Of a DNA stretch of 64,000 nt, positions 34,516 to 46,769 are shown one piece after another (the first letter of the stretch is position 1; each line of letters begins with the position of its first letter). The notes under the pieces were generated by a model that had not been told where the DNA came from, ran no database searches, and saw only the letters and a program-made list of their open reading frames with translations. A program made the position numbers and the translations under genes. Source of the stretch: Acephala macrosclerotiorum (lineage: Eukaryota > Ascomycota > Leotiomycetes > Helotiales > Mollisiaceae); contig MU119445.1 of assembly GCA_014904845.1 (NCBI GenBank), positions 1-64,000 on the forward strand, given 5' to 3'.

Positions 34516-34720
34516 CGGGCCTTGGGTAGTGAAAAGAGTGTATGTAGCTAGCAAAAATGAAATAACGAGTGGATCTATGACACATAAGCCTCATTTCCCT
34601 CTATGCATTGCAATCGAGCCTCAAAACTACTCCCTGTCTCTCTCACGGTCTCTCTCCTTGGCGCGCCCTAGTCGCAAAACGGACAGGCCAATGAGAAGTC
34701 ATCGTTGGAAGTCTGTGCCC

Positions 34721-36147
34721 TCAGTTTTTTTGTATGGGAGGAGTCCGGAGCGTGCTTTCGTAGGGCGAGGAGGTTCGAGTAGATGAGTCCTCGATGAAGA
34801 ATGCTGCGAGAGAGAGGATCGTCTGAAACATGCCGGCGTAGGCGTCAAATGCGGGTTCGATTGATGAGCTGTGTGAGGATGGAATCGTGGCCGAGTTCCA
34901 GATTATACTGATAACGCTTTGGATGCGGAGGAGGTGGATCATGCGCATGTCTTCGGGTTTTGGGGTGTCTAATTTATTGATCATAAAAAGGCTGAGTTGA
35001 GCATTCCATTGGCGGAGCTGGGCGATGAGAGTAGCTCTTCGAGCTTGATCTGAGGACGAAGTGCTGAAACTGGCTTCAAAGGAGAAGTCGGGTCCATTTG
35101 GTTTCAGGCTTTCGACGAAGAGAGCCACAAGGAGCTTTCTGGCTTCTCCGATGTTGGCGAACGGGACTCGGACTAGTTGAGAAGCGCTGAGGGTATGAGG
35201 AGAAGCTGGCAGGGGTTGTTGCCCGACTAATGAGCCTTGTATACTTAAACAAGAAAAAACTTGGGAAATGACTTCGTTAATGTCTGAAAGCTCTGAGGCC
35301 TCATGGTTTCGATGTTGAGTGTGAAGAATACTCAGGCCACTCTGAAGGTGTTTGAGAGCCACGTCGTTGTCTCCTCTTTTGAATTCGAGACAAATGAATA
35401 GCAAACACGTGATCAGGATGACAAGTTGAGAGTTGCCTTCATCTTGAATTTGATGTATCACAAAATGTATGGCTTTATTGTAGTGAAGAAGGGACGATAC
35501 TTGTTCTTCTGGGCCAAGTGCGTGAGAATCTGACGCATCATCATGGTCGAGTGCTGCGATTGCTATTATCGCGTGGTACACAGCAGGCTCGGAGTAAGCC
35601 ACTCTTGGTAATTGAGTGTTCCAAAATTCTATATCGAAATAACCACCTAAGGTTGGAGCTAGGTTCTGGTGATAGGTGAGGAAGAAATGTTGTTCTTGTG
35701 CATTTCCGGGTAATATCTCCGGCTGCCGAAGAGTTGCTCTAACCAAAAGGTAATCCCCGTTTCCTGAATCAGAAATTTGAGGTTTCTCGAGGGATATCGT
35801 TATCCGAGGGACTGGTTTGGTGGTTGAGGATGGAGCGGGTGCCGTCTTACTCCTTGGGTTGATTATTACCGCACGAAATTCGAAGCCTGGCGGGTAGCCA
35901 TCACATACTCTGCCAGTATTTGAGCAATTAGCACAATCAGGCCTATTCTCGTCGCACTTGATTCTTCTGACTCTGGAATATGTTAGACAGATGTCCCGAG
36001 GACAGAGAGACAAGGGTGACTGACTTGCTGGGACAATATCGGTGATAATGTTCCGGCTCAGCTTGGGAAACCCACTCACCAGGTCTTACATCCTGACTTG
36101 ACTTTGGGAGCACTTCGTCGTTTGGCTTTCGTCCCAGACTCAACCAT
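34721..36147 (-). CDS. Zn2Cys6 transcription factor, stop at splice junction
   Basis: Exon 1 36147-36080 encodes a basic N-terminus ending SGCKT. Exon 2 35972-34721 resumes VRRIKCDENRPDCANCSNTG and continues through the fungal-specific domain (LGGYFDIEFWNTQLPRVAYS, AVYHAIIAIAALD). The intron (GTGAGT, CTAAC branch, TTCCAG) keeps the frame and gives 440 codons. The junction codon, which should be the second zinc Cys (TGC), reads TGA. I found no alternative canonical junction that restores CxxC. Five of the six cluster Cys remain. Either the copy is a very recent pseudogene, for example after loss of one CAG at a tandem acceptor, or an unusual splice is used, or there is a base error. The gene diverges from the GMC relic 614 bp away. 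Confidence 0.72.
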
Positions 36148-36761
36148 TCCAAGCCGCTGTACTGGAGCATGAATCAACGGCTGGAATCATGCAGGGCTTT
36201 GGATGATACGTAAAATGCAGGAGGCAGAACTATTCGAGAGGCATGGAAGGATATTCAATGCATGCGATAACGGTGTACGGTAGCGAAGAAAGGGGATCTC
36301 GGGAGAATGATCGGAAAGTGATAGATGTTGTGATGTTGGATATATAAAGTGGGTATACCCGATGTGACTTGCTCGGTGGCTTGCAGGATCGGTCTGAAAA
36401 GAACCCGTCAGCACTTCTTCGTAATTGAGGGTTTCGTAACAACTTTGCGCCGAACCGGAGCTTATTTAAGGTAAGGAGGCTAATTTACAGAGAGGCAGCC
36501 TGAAACGGAAGGTGGCTTGAACTCCTTCAAACTGGAAAATTAAGGTACGATCACATGATTCCCGGCCATACTTTCCTTACCGGGGTTTGCTTTGTTAATC
36601 CGTTGCTAAATTTTGGATATCTTATTAGGTATAAATCAGACGGCGAATCTGCTTACCCTGTATTCCGAGATCTTTCCTCTAACCTCAAACACTAAGGAAT
36701 CGCCCGTTTCCTTTACAACGGAAGAGCAATCAAGACAAATAGCCCAAGCCTTTGAGTTCAT
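36148..36761. promoter_or_regulatory. divergent intergenic region, regulator / GMC relic
   Basis: This 614-bp gap lies between divergent starts. It contains CCGG/CGG-type words (CGAACCGGAG near 36,452; TACCGGGG near 36,578), but no defined operator was called. Confidence 0.35.
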
Positions 36762-37424
36762 ATGAATCCGAAAAATGCAAACGACATCATCGATATTATA
36801 ATTATCGACGGAGGAACAGCGGGAAGTCTTCTCGCAGCCCGCCTTTCATACAACCCATCTCTGTGAATACTGGTCTTGGAGGCAGGTCAAAATCTCAACG
36901 AGCCGCGAACGTAAAAATACCAGGGTTTTCGAGGAACTTGCTTGGAAACCCGCTTATGATTAGCAATTCCAAACTTCACCCAAGCCAGGCTTGAATGGGA
37001 GAGTAATTCAGCAACCGAGAGGGAAATTATGGGGTGGTTCGAGCGCAATCAACTCACACGCACTTGTGTATCCGCCGAGAAGCTACCACGATGCATGTAG
37101 CCTACTAGGAAATGGGAATGCGGAAGATCGTTGGGACTGGGAGGGAGCTGGAAAATATTGTAGAAGGTTTCAGACTTTGCAGAAGCCTAGTGAGGAAGTC
37201 AGGAGGCAGTTGAAGATTGGGTATCTCGGATGGGAGAGTTGGGGTGATGATGGCTCTGAGGGAGAACAAGACTAGCAAAATGAAGGTCCGCGAGAGGGGA
37301 TTCAAGCCTCTTTTCCAGTCACGCCTAATTTGTTGCAGCAGGTTTGGGTAGACGTAATCCAAGATCTAGGATTCAAGCACAATTCTGAGATGAGCCTTAG
37401 AATCACGTGGAGCATTCTAGGCTA
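36762..37424 (+). pseudogene. GMC oxidoreductase, N-terminal fragment
   Basis: ATG 36762 opens DIIDIIIIDGGTAGSLLAAR, the FAD-binding GxGxxG region of the glucose-methanol-choline family (the first Gly of the motif is Asp here). A TGA follows near 36,866, then LVLEAGQNLNEPR, a frame change, VKIPGFSRNLLGNP, another frame change, and GRVIQQPRGKLWGGSSAIN (the GMC signature). Homology fades after ASFPVTPNLLQQVW, about residue 220 of a family that is usually 550-620 long. The catalytic C-terminal half is absent. It is a truncated relic beside the Zn2Cys6 gene. Confidence 0.86.
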
Positions 37425-37870
37425 AGAGTAGCGTGCTTATACGAGCATATAAGCTCCCTTTTCATAGAACTCAATCTACAACCTCTTTCGTCCGCACGAC
37501 TCTACGAACTATCCCACCTCTCTTTCTGACAGATATTCTTCAGGTACGGGTCTCTTCGTCGGTTCCGCCTCCGCGTTGGCCACTGGTGGTCTAGCATCAC
37601 TCATCATTGCATAGGATTGATTGGCGTTATGTTGTTCTGTACAGTCCATGATCATCCGGCCAAGCTGCGTAAAATATTATCACCACAAATAGCGTGACAT
37701 GTTTCACGTGTTTGCTCGTCGAATAGTAAAGAGGTCCGTCGTAGCATTGCTTGGGCTACCTGCGAAGAAATATATATGTAGTCCACATCCCGGCGTGATG
37801 AAATACCCTATGCGGTGAAATTTGACCAGGGTGCTTCGACTTTTCAGGCTCTTTACTAAAATGTCCATAT
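37425..37870. other. convergent intergenic region
   Basis: No feature was recognised between the GMC relic and the 3' end of the acetyltransferase gene. Confidence 0.45.
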
Positions 37871-38575
37871 CTACCTTAGACTCTCTCTTATCTCCTCTAG
37901 CCTGCTTCTCTGCCGTTGCTGCTCATCGAAATTCCCATCTTCCAACCACTTTTCAAACGCTTTCCTGCACATTGGCCATTCAGAATCGATGATAGAATAC
38001 CAAGCAGAGTCTCTGTTCCTCCCTTTGTTGATCTGATGTTGTCTAAATGTCCCTTCGTAGACAAACCCATACCTCTCTGCAGCCTTCCTAGACTGGAGAT
38101 TTAAGGAATTGGTCTTCCATTGTAATCTTCGATGATTCAACTCGAAAAGAAGACCGGCGAGGAGATAGACCACTTCCGTCCCCGCCCTAGTCCTCTGTAA
38201 TTGAGGACCGAAGAAGAGTCCGAGCTCGGCGACTCGATTGGTGAGGCGATCTTCGGACAGAGCAAAGGCAAGGCCGACTGCTTTGCCTTTGTTCGGTCCG
38301 GAAAGGAGGGAGACAGCGTAAATCACAAGGTCGTCGCTCATTTTAAGGAGCTCATTTAGGTAGTCATCGAATTCGGAAGTCGTGCTGAGTGGCTCGTCGG
38401 GCCACCATACCCAGAGGTCGGCATGAGACCCTACGTTCTCGTAAAGGTCGGGGAAATGGTTCTGCGTGAGGCGCTCCAGTGTCACATGCTTGCCAGCCAA
38501 GGGCTCGGGTCTGGGGAAGTGTGCAGGGTTGGTGTTGGAGACGACTGCTCCAAGGGTAAGAGGGTTGATCGACAT
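37871..38575 (-). CDS. GNAT-family N-acetyltransferase (RimJ/RimL-like)
   Basis: A single-exon 234-aa frame starts at ATG 38575. It shows the Acetyltransf_3 layout: LAGKHVTLERLTQNHFPDLY at the start, WVWWPDEPL, then AVGLAFALSEDR and VAELGLFFGPQLQRTRAGTE (the acetyl-CoA-binding region), LFELNHRRLQWKTNSLNLQS, and AAERYGFVYEGTFRQH. The RLQWK..N..S..AAERYGF segment is characteristic of ribosomal-protein or small-molecule acetyltransferases in fungi. A charged C-terminal tail follows. No lesion was found. The substrate cannot be told from sequence. Confidence 0.92.
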   Translation of the reverse strand: MSINPLTLGAVVSNTNPAHFPRPEPLAGKHVTLERLTQNHFPDLYENVGSHADLWVWWPDEPLSTTSEFDDYLNELLKMSDDLVIYAVSLLSGPNKGKAVGLAFALSEDRLTNRVAELGLFFGPQLQRTRAGTEVVYLLAGLLFELNHRRLQWKTNSLNLQSRKAAERYGFVYEGTFRQHQINKGRNRDSAWYSIIDSEWPMCRKAFEKWLEDGNFDEQQRQRSRLEEIRESLR

Positions 38576-39666
38576 GCTGGAAATCTGAGAGGTGGATTGA
38601 GATATTCAGATTTGAAATATGATGACGTTCAAAGAGGACGGATGACCTTTACCTCTCTCCTAGGGTAAATAAGTTGACCCCTTGAGGGTCTGGGCGCCAT
38701 ACCCCACCCTGATGCTGCTTTATGCACATTCCTTTCGAAGGGTAGTTCTGGTGCGAAAGTGGGTGTCGGTTGAGACATGGGACCGCATAGCGATGCCACC
38801 TGCCTCATTAAGGAGGTGGGGTGGCCCCACCCCTCTCTATTTATATACAGACCCTCTGTAGCCCTTTTCACCACCATTACAGTCTTTACCAAGCAATTGA
38901 CAGTGGGTATAAAGTGACCTAAAGCAGCATGGGCAAAGCGTTGAACTTATCGGTAGTTAATCCTAGTCGCGCAGAACCTGCTAGAACCGCCCCACGTCAG
39001 GGAGTAAACTTATTCACCCTAGGAGAGAAGTATGCGAAGTTTTGAAAGATAATAGGATCTGAGTTGCATGTACTTAGAAAGCTTTACTTCTTTAGGACTA
39101 GTGAATAGAATTGCATGGAAGAAGATCGAATATGGTAGTGAAGAGGTATGCCAAGGTGTTTCACGATATGTTGGGATTTTCCACGTCCTCTTCTGAAGTC
39201 ACCCACATCACCTTCCAAGTTGTTCACTATTACATAGTGTCCTATAATCTGCAGAGGCCAACTCTTCAGTGCCTTCTCAATCTTACTTGCGTGTGCTCCG
39301 GAATGCTCACCCTCGGTTAAGCTTGCTCACCCATAGCTCAGGCCAAAGCAGCAGCTGTTCAGGTTCAGGGACGGAAATGGAAAACGGCATGAGAATATTC
39401 CCATGCGGTACTTGCTGTTAGACAGGGAAGAAAGTTTGTTTAAAACACATTTACTGAGATAGTTCGATAAAACTCCCTCTAGTCTCAAAGAGCAAATGCC
39501 ACCCCTCTTAAATTTGATTCTCAGTGAAGCTTTGCGCAACGGCTTTGTACCTCGTGAGAACGAAGAGAACGAAGAGATCTAGGACTTATGCAACTATGAT
39601 CATGCGATTCCAACTTTGTATTTCGGTTCAACGTACACTTTGATCCGAAGTTTTCCCGACCTGATC
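38576..39666. other. intergenic with GC-rich hairpin
   Basis: A compact palindrome near 38,814-38,838 (GAGGTGGGGTGG / CCACCCCTC) stands out. No genes were found. Confidence 0.45.
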
Positions 39667-42000
39667 TCAACTGCTTTCCTCGCTACTCGATGAAGTTTCC
39701 TCCTTGCTGTTTTTATCACTATCAGAAAGAGACCAATAGTCCTCAGGATGAAGCTGTTTGCGCCACTCCCTGGCTAAGCTTTCCATGCTCGCAGAATGTT
39801 TTCCAACAAATTTTTTAACATCTAGCCCTTGGCCTGTTTGACGCATTGATTCTGCTCTCAAATTCAAGATATTGCTTTTCGTAAAGCTCTTATGGACGTA
39901 CACGGACCTGGTAGCGCTCGTAACCAGGAGCTTGAACATGCAAGCACATTCCTCCACTAGTCCGACAATTGTTGAAAGAGCTTTGGAGGTACTTTTCTCC
40001 CGCTTCCCATATTCAAAGAAGCTTATACCATCAATTAGGCAAAATATTATTTGGTCTTCGGCCAATTGTCGCACAAGCCCCTCAAAAATGAAGCAAAGGG
40101 CGCCGATATCATGGTCGTTAATGTCCTGCTGTCTCAGCGAAGTTCGGATGAATGTTAGATCCAGAGATGGTGATGAGATCAGAAGTTGGTAGATCAAATA
40201 TGTCATCATCAACTCGCTGTGTTTATCATCCTGAGCGGTTTCTATATGCATTCCACAGAAGAATGACAACGAAAACGCTCCTTTGAAAGACTCCAGAGAT
40301 TGCACCAGCATTTCGCACGCGAGCGTAAAAGGCGATATCTTTTCCGAGCTCCCATTGCCATTGATAAGCAGCATTTGAGATGTTGCGTTTGTGACCCATG
40401 TCTTTAATCGAGGGTGGAGCATGATCGCTTGGGCTCGTTCTTGGAACGTGCTATCTGAGGCTCGTCCAAACTTGAGGGCTTTACTAATGTCCTTATTGAA
40501 GACCTCAAAATTGCATCTAAGCGCTTTCATCAAGTCTCGCGCTGTCAAGCGTTCATCTGCGTAGAAGGTTAGTCGCTACATTTTGTAAATTTGCTTAGCC
40601 AGGGTACTAACTCTTTGGCACCATTGGCTTCTCGCTCGATTCGCTTATGAAAGCTTTGGCACCTGTTTTCGGTTATGAAACATGAAACAAGTGGAATGGT
40701 TTCCTTGCAAGGTTTCTTACCGTCCTGAAATAGGTTTAGGAAGGCATTGAGTGTGTCTTGGATTCCGTTTTCTATCCGCGCTTGGCCTTTGATTAAGACA
40801 TCGACGCCCGTCTCAACACCCTCGATAGTAACCCGAATACCTTCCATGTTCACAGTCTCTATTGCACTACTTAGAGAACATTTATGATGGTCATTCTCGA
40901 GGATGACTTACGTATAGCCAGATTTTCATGAATGCTTCCGATTAGGTATTGCGAACAAATTTCTGCTTGTTGGCGTACAGCTGCAGCTCGGTCCCAAACA
41001 TCCTTTATCCTGTCTTCTAAATCCATCTCGTAATCGTCTTGTTGCCACAGTGCTTTTGCTGCGTGTCTAAACCCACTTTTGGACATCCATTCTAGCATGT
41101 GCTTAAAGACGAGAAGAATAGCTTTGTATAATCTGGAGAATTCGATATGTAACTCTGCTGACTTATACAAATTTCTCATTTCCAGATACTGCTTGGCTGT
41201 CTGGAGAGCTTGTGGAATCTTGCCGAGACTCGACAATATCAAGTCCCTGATCTTAGCCATTCGAATACATGACTACTTTTGATTAGCTGCCTATTATCAA
41301 CCAGTAAGCCTTTTAGGTATGCGTCATTTACCTTAATCACTAATTTGAAAGCGCCACAAACAATTGATGAGTATTCACCAGTGGGCAAAAGAGAGAGCCA
41401 GGCCTGGAAAAGACCACCACTGTCACCGACATTGCTGAAGAATTGTTCAAACCCACGAATAATTGGCCTGTCTTTGTGCTTTTGCTTGTATTGCGATTCT
41501 GTTTCTCTCATTGTAGCCTCGACTTGAACCCAGTCTTGATATTTGTTAAAATCGACCTTCACTCCCGAGCCTCTTGCTGCGTTTTGAAACTCGTTCATTA
41601 CTTTCAATAGATCCTCCTTCTCTCTCTCTGCGATTTCGTAGACGTTGACAGTACTAAGAACACAAATTATCAGCTAGGCAGACACAAAATTATAGGAACA
41701 GAACACATACGCTGTCTTGCCATCCATCTTAACGTAGCGCTTCAGCTCCGCGTCAAATACGACCTCCGTATTGATGATGGGAGGCACGACCACACCATCC
41801 ACACCTGATTCAACACCTTGCCGAGCGATCGTCACAACGCCTCCTGGCAATGTATAATCCGTAGAGATAAGAGACGCCATTCCTTCAAATTTTTTCATTG
41901 AATTTCGTTCGAATTCGATGCTTTCGTGAATAGTTATCGAGCGCCATCGAAGGATGTTGTGCAATTTCAGCAGCCGGGAAAGCTGGCTGGGTCCTACCAT
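39667..42000 (-). CDS. STAND-like protein: DUF7708-type domain plus P-loop-less NACHT-like region
   Basis: Six exons (42000-41711, 41653-41332, 41272-40912, 40858-40721, 40662-40612, 40556-39667) give 683 aa in frame. Residues ~115-270 (WLSLLPTGEYSSIVCGAFKL, then a helical region with GFRHAAKALW) fit the N-terminal helical domain (DUF7708-type) found before NACHT modules in fungal NLR-like proteins. The C-terminal region has WVTNATSQMLLINGNG, FSLSFFCGMHIE, MMTYLIYQLL, IIFCLIDGISFFEY and FKLLVTSATRS. These occupy the positions of Walker A, sensor and Walker B strands of NACHT, but no GxxxxGK[ST] is present. The protein ends in a Ser/Glu tail with no repeats. It is probably a regulatory or signalling protein. 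It diverges from the AAA+ gene across 1.18 kb. Confidence 0.82.
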
Positions 42001-43176
42001 ACAGATGAGTGACAGTTCTGATAGGGCAACAACAGGTCCAACAAACGCCTTCCATATAAACCTCCGGATTCAGCCTTGGCAGTCGTTTTTGAAAGAAGGC
42101 TGACTAGCCGCTGGATTTTCTGGCCAACCGGGATAGACCGTAGATTGATAACATGCGTCCGATATACAGTTTTCAATGAAGATTGGACCCAACTTAGACA
42201 CCGAGAATGGGAAGTTCTACTCGATGACTCCCTGTACTACTTATTCCAAGCCTCATCTACAATACCATGCGCTTGCGGCTTGCATAGCCCCAACCCCATT
42301 GGATCTACCCTATTTACATGTAGGATGTTGTCTAACGCGGGTCTATTGCATCCTCCCGTCCATCTTGGATAGAAACCTCGGATGCATGAATTCCCGGTTC
42401 AGCTGAGCCCCATGAATACATGCAATTGGGATCTGCCTCAGGGTCAGGCGCTCAGAGAAGGAGGTACAGAACCTTCAAGTGCGACATAACCTGCTGTGGC
42501 CGCCGATCTAGTTACGGAACCCCTCGTTATGGAAACATTCTCTCATTGTGGTAGGCGTCCAGCAAATTAAGTCCGAAGGTAAGCATTTGAATTATATTAC
42601 TCCGTTATCGCGATAATCCTACGAGTATATTCTCAGCGTGCAATAGTTACAGGAGGTTGATGAAACAGTAAGACAACAACGCATTAAATCACTACTTGAT
42701 CCTTCACACTCCCTACCAAGCTCCAAGGCTTGAATGTGACACCATGAACTCTGACTGTGAAAGAAGGAAATCGCATCGACCTTGCGTCACGCGGGCTATC
42801 CAATCAAACGCCGAGAATTCTAAGGAAGTTTGAACATTATGCAAGTAATATTGAGTCTGTGCTACCATTTCTCAGGGTCCACTGACACGTTGCATCCCCA
42901 TTTCGGACTTTGTTGCCGTTGGAGGCACTGCGGTGGAAGCTCTGCATGCAGAAGAGGGGTCGATTCATCCTTTGCTGGGCGGCCGAAAGCCTCAACTTAC
43001 GAAAAATCTCTGGAGTCTCCTTGCCCTTATCCTTTCACACATTGCAACCCGACCATTGCATCGCAGCAGCAACCAAATTGAACGGAATTACTACCAACTT
43101 GCGACTTTTATTAGTTGTAAACATTTCCAGCAACAACCATCACTTTCGCTTGCACAACTTCGTTCCGAATCAAACT
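42001..43176. promoter_or_regulatory. divergent region, STAND-like / AAA+ genes
   Basis: No gene is seen between the two start codons. An open frame extends upstream of 43177, but it begins without ATG and lacks domain support, so it is read as 5' UTR/promoter. Confidence 0.5.
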
Positions 43177-46100
43177 ATGGACAGTCTAGACCCAAAAGAA
43201 AGAGTGCCTTTCAACGATCAACGATCTACTGCCGAGACTTCAGTATGTGGAGTATCATGCGCAAGTGGGGATGTGGAGACTACCACAGCTACAACATCCA
43301 TGACTTCGATATTGTCCCACATCTGCAAAACGAAGATACTTGAGAACGAAACGGGTACAGTTGCTCCACTCCCAGAAGTACTGGATGGAAAGGGAACGGT
43401 GGAAGGAGTCCTCGATATCGACACCGGAACACATCCTCTGATCCCCTCGAGCTCAGCACGGATAGATTATGGCGATATGGATGAACTCAGTGAGCTGGGT
43501 GAGGAGATATATTATCACATGAGTCGCAAATTCTATAACAGAAGATTTGATGAGAGAGTTAAGAAGGCACCAAAACAGGTCGCGCAAATCGTCCAATACA
43601 CAAGATTGATGGAGGAGCGCATGCAAGTACTCGAACGAGAGGTTCGTGAGTTGAAAGACACCAAGAACGAGAACAATACACCCAAATCAGACGCAACAGA
43701 AAGAAAGGTTTTGCCTCCCCGCCTCCTTCCAGATATCCGCCGAGCAACTTGGTCCGATTACGGAGCTGCGCCACAAACGCATGCGATTGATGTTCTTTAC
43801 GGAGAGCCTGATGATGCGACCGCACATCAGAGCGCCTCGGAAATCTGGAAGAAACGAAAGCTCCTGGGCCAATCGACGACTCAGAAACCTAGCCTGTCCA
43901 TCGCGGACAAGCGTCCTACTCGGATCAAGATCCTATCTGAGCTTCTCAGGATCGAGTTGAGGGAGCTCACTAGCTTTGAGATTGGGTTTCGGAGCAGAGA
44001 TATATTGTCGCCTTTCAAACCATTTGTGCTCTTCGAGGAAAGGATTCGTGGGCATACACAGACTTTGATCGACCGACTCAACAATCTCGAGGCTGAGGTG
44101 AGCAATAATGAAAGCTTTTCCAGCGTAGGACGCCAGGATACAGCAATCTCGGAGAGAGACCAGCCAGCTACCAGTATAATCGCAGGCGGGATATCGAACT
44201 TGAATGCGAGAGACTCAATAGAGACTGCTATTGGCAGCTCAGACCTATACGACACCACATCGCGACCACAAAATGACACCAGTTCAGCGTTCCAACGATC
44301 CGCTAGTCCAAATTGCATGGTCCCAGTTGCTGACAGTTACGATACGAGAGTTCTCTCAGGAGAGGAAAGATTGAATCCTCAAGACATCGGGCGCTTGATG
44401 TACTCGTGCAATCTATCGCGTAAGCAGGCAGTATCCAAGCTCAAAGAGAATGACCACTTCGAGCTAAAGAAGGAAGAACTACTTAAAGACTCGAAGGAAG
44501 AAGATAGAGCAATCTGGGGAAGGCATGCTGCGTTGTTCGAGGCAAGAATCCTCGTCCATGAATGGAAGTCTGTTATCAGTTTGTTGGACAACGAGCTCTC
44601 ACCGATTTTCAAGTTTCGCGATGACCTAAGGAACGGAAAGGTTAAGGAAGTTTCTTTCAATGACCTGCCACATATATTTGAGCCTGGTCAATATGTAGTG
44701 CCTTTGGACGATAAAGCCAAGATGTTGCGTGTCTTCTCCGTGACCGGAGGCCGAAGATTACTGAATGAGTCTCCTCGAACAGATGCAGAGCCTGGTCATC
44801 AAGAATCGGCCACAGAAACTGCAATGGCTGCTTTCAAAACTTTCCTTCAGGTCTCTGAAAAATTCAGTCCGTTGGTCGTCGACTGCTATCAATTCGATTT
44901 CGATGGTACTCATTTTGGACCAGTTCAAACTACTTTCCGTATCAAAAGGTTTGAGGACGTTCAGAAAATCGATTCGCTAGCAGTATTCCCGGCCAATTTC
45001 ATCTCAGACGTGGATCTTTTGAAGAGAAATTTGAGAGCTAGGGGGAAGAAGTTCTTGGAGCTATGCTCGCTGGATCATGTCGTACACAAGGAATACGAGG
45101 GTTTGAGTCTAGACAATCCCCCAGAGCAAATCGAAAGTCAAATCATCGTGGATTTTGACATGGCTTCACGAATTCCAAATGAACAACAACCGAAGGGTAA
45201 AGGCTGGGTCCCGAGACTTGGACTTGATGGCCCAACAAAGCCTAACGGGAGGGAGATCAACGGGAGGTCTGAAGACTGTAAATTTAGTGACTGTCCATTT
45301 TGCGAAGCTGCAATCCTGGATGATCAGTCAGATGACCAGAAACGCAGCAAAGCCTTTATTCTCGGTACCACACACCTCAGTGGGGCGCCAATCAGATCAG
45401 AGCATTTGAATGGAGAAGACTGCATGCTCTTGAACGCCAGAGTGCTCGGATTTGTACTGAGAAATCGAAAATGGGGTGAGTGTTTCGAAGTAGAATGTAT
45501 AATGCGACTTATTCACTGACATGCATAGCCCGTCTCCACGTTGACAACATCTCTCCCGTTGAGCGACATGAGAACAATTTCGACAAACTAGTTCTTCCCA
45601 GAGGATACCGAAAGATTGTGCGAGCTTTAGTTGAGACTCATTTCAAGACAACAGATTCAGATACCAAGGAGAAAGCTCGCCACAATGCTGACTTAGTCAG
45701 AGGAAAAGGCAAGGGCCTCATCATTCTCCTCCATGGGGCTCCTGGAGTTGGAAAGACCTCAACGGCAGAATGTGTAGCTGAGCATACCCAGAGACCTTTG
45801 TTTGCGATAACTTGCGGAGATATTGGGGAGACTGCAGCAGAAGTTGAGAAGAATCTGGATCGCTGTTTCCAGATGGCTCATCGATGGGGATGTGTCTTGC
45901 TGCTCGACGAAGCCGATGTCTTTCTTGCTCAGAGGGACAAGACCGATCTCCGTAGAAACGCGATTGTATCAGGTAGATTCAAATCCCATCAAAGAATACA
46001 TTCTTATGTTAATACTCGTTCAGTTTTCCTCAGAGTGCTTGAGTACTACGCAGGAATTTTGTTCTTGACGACGAATCGGGTCGGCAGTTTTGACCAGGCG

Positions 46101-46769
46101 TTCAAGTCAAGAATTCACATGAGTCTTTTGTATCCAATCCTTGATCAGAAGTCCACTCGAAAGATATGGCAGATGAACTTGGATCGAGCGATCGAGAAGC
46201 AGAAGGAACTAGGTCTAATAATTGACAAGGGGAACATCATGGATTTTGCGGATGATCATTGGAAAGAATCAGAAGAGGGAGAATCCGGGTACTGGAATGG
46301 CCGTCAGATTCGCAATGGTACCGAGATCCGCATGATGCGTTGGTTTTTATGCTGACTGGTTCAAATAGCTTTCCAGACAGCAATCGCCCTCGCGCAATGG
46401 GAGAGGAAGGAATCGAACTCCGAAGCAATAGAACTCAATCGCAGACATTTCATCAAAGTCTCCAAAGCCGCACGTTCCTTCGATGCCTATCTGAACAAGG
46501 TTTATGGCGGCCAAAGCGAAGCAGAAAAGGCCGTAGAGCTCAGCGAGCGTTTCGACAAGTGGGACACCGATGAAGTGACGAGTAAAAAGCATGCTAAATA
46601 CAAGGAGAAGAGGATAGCAGGAAAGAATGTCGCGTTTTTTGGTGGATCAAAAAAGGGCAAGGATAAAAAGTCGAAAAAAGAGGAAAGCTGCAGTGATTCG
46701 GAGAGCGATAGCCCTCAACAACGGAGACAGAAAAAATTCAGTGAAAGCGAGAGCATTACCGATGAATAG
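43177..46769 (+). CDS. AAA+ ATPase with DUF7025-type N-terminal region
   Basis: Exons 43177-45475, 45529-45972, 46024-46317 and 46369-46769 give 1145 aa. The first ~450 residues are mostly low-complexity, with a predicted coiled coil near 140-165 (RLMEERMQVLEREVRELKD). Residues ~460-600 (HEWKSVISLLDNELSPIFKF, LPHIFEPGQYVVPLDD, VDCYQFDFDGTHFGP) match the fungal domain that precedes BCS1-like AAA modules. The ATPase module has Walker A HGAPGVGKTS at ~835, Walker B CVLLLDEADVFLA at ~888, and sensor ILFLTTNRVGSFDQAFKSRI. The C-terminus is a Lys/Ser/Glu-rich tail (KKGKDKKSKKEESCSDSESD) suited to nuclear or RNA/chromatin contact. Its exact role is unknown; relatives are abundant in Pezizomycotina. 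The gene is intact. Confidence 0.92.

Noticed and set aside
34246..34594. Ser/Gln-repeat protein frames on the minus strand
   Set aside because: They are a by-product of the 9-bp minisatellite; all frames through such an array stay open.
41273..41331. Suspected in-frame TAG in the STAND-like gene
   Set aside because: It disappears when the intron is extended to the GTAG acceptor behind the GCTAAT branch point; the exon sum is then a multiple of three.
42910..43176. In-frame extension upstream of the AAA+ gene
   Set aside because: It lacks an ATG and domain content; ATG 43177 gives a normal N-terminus.
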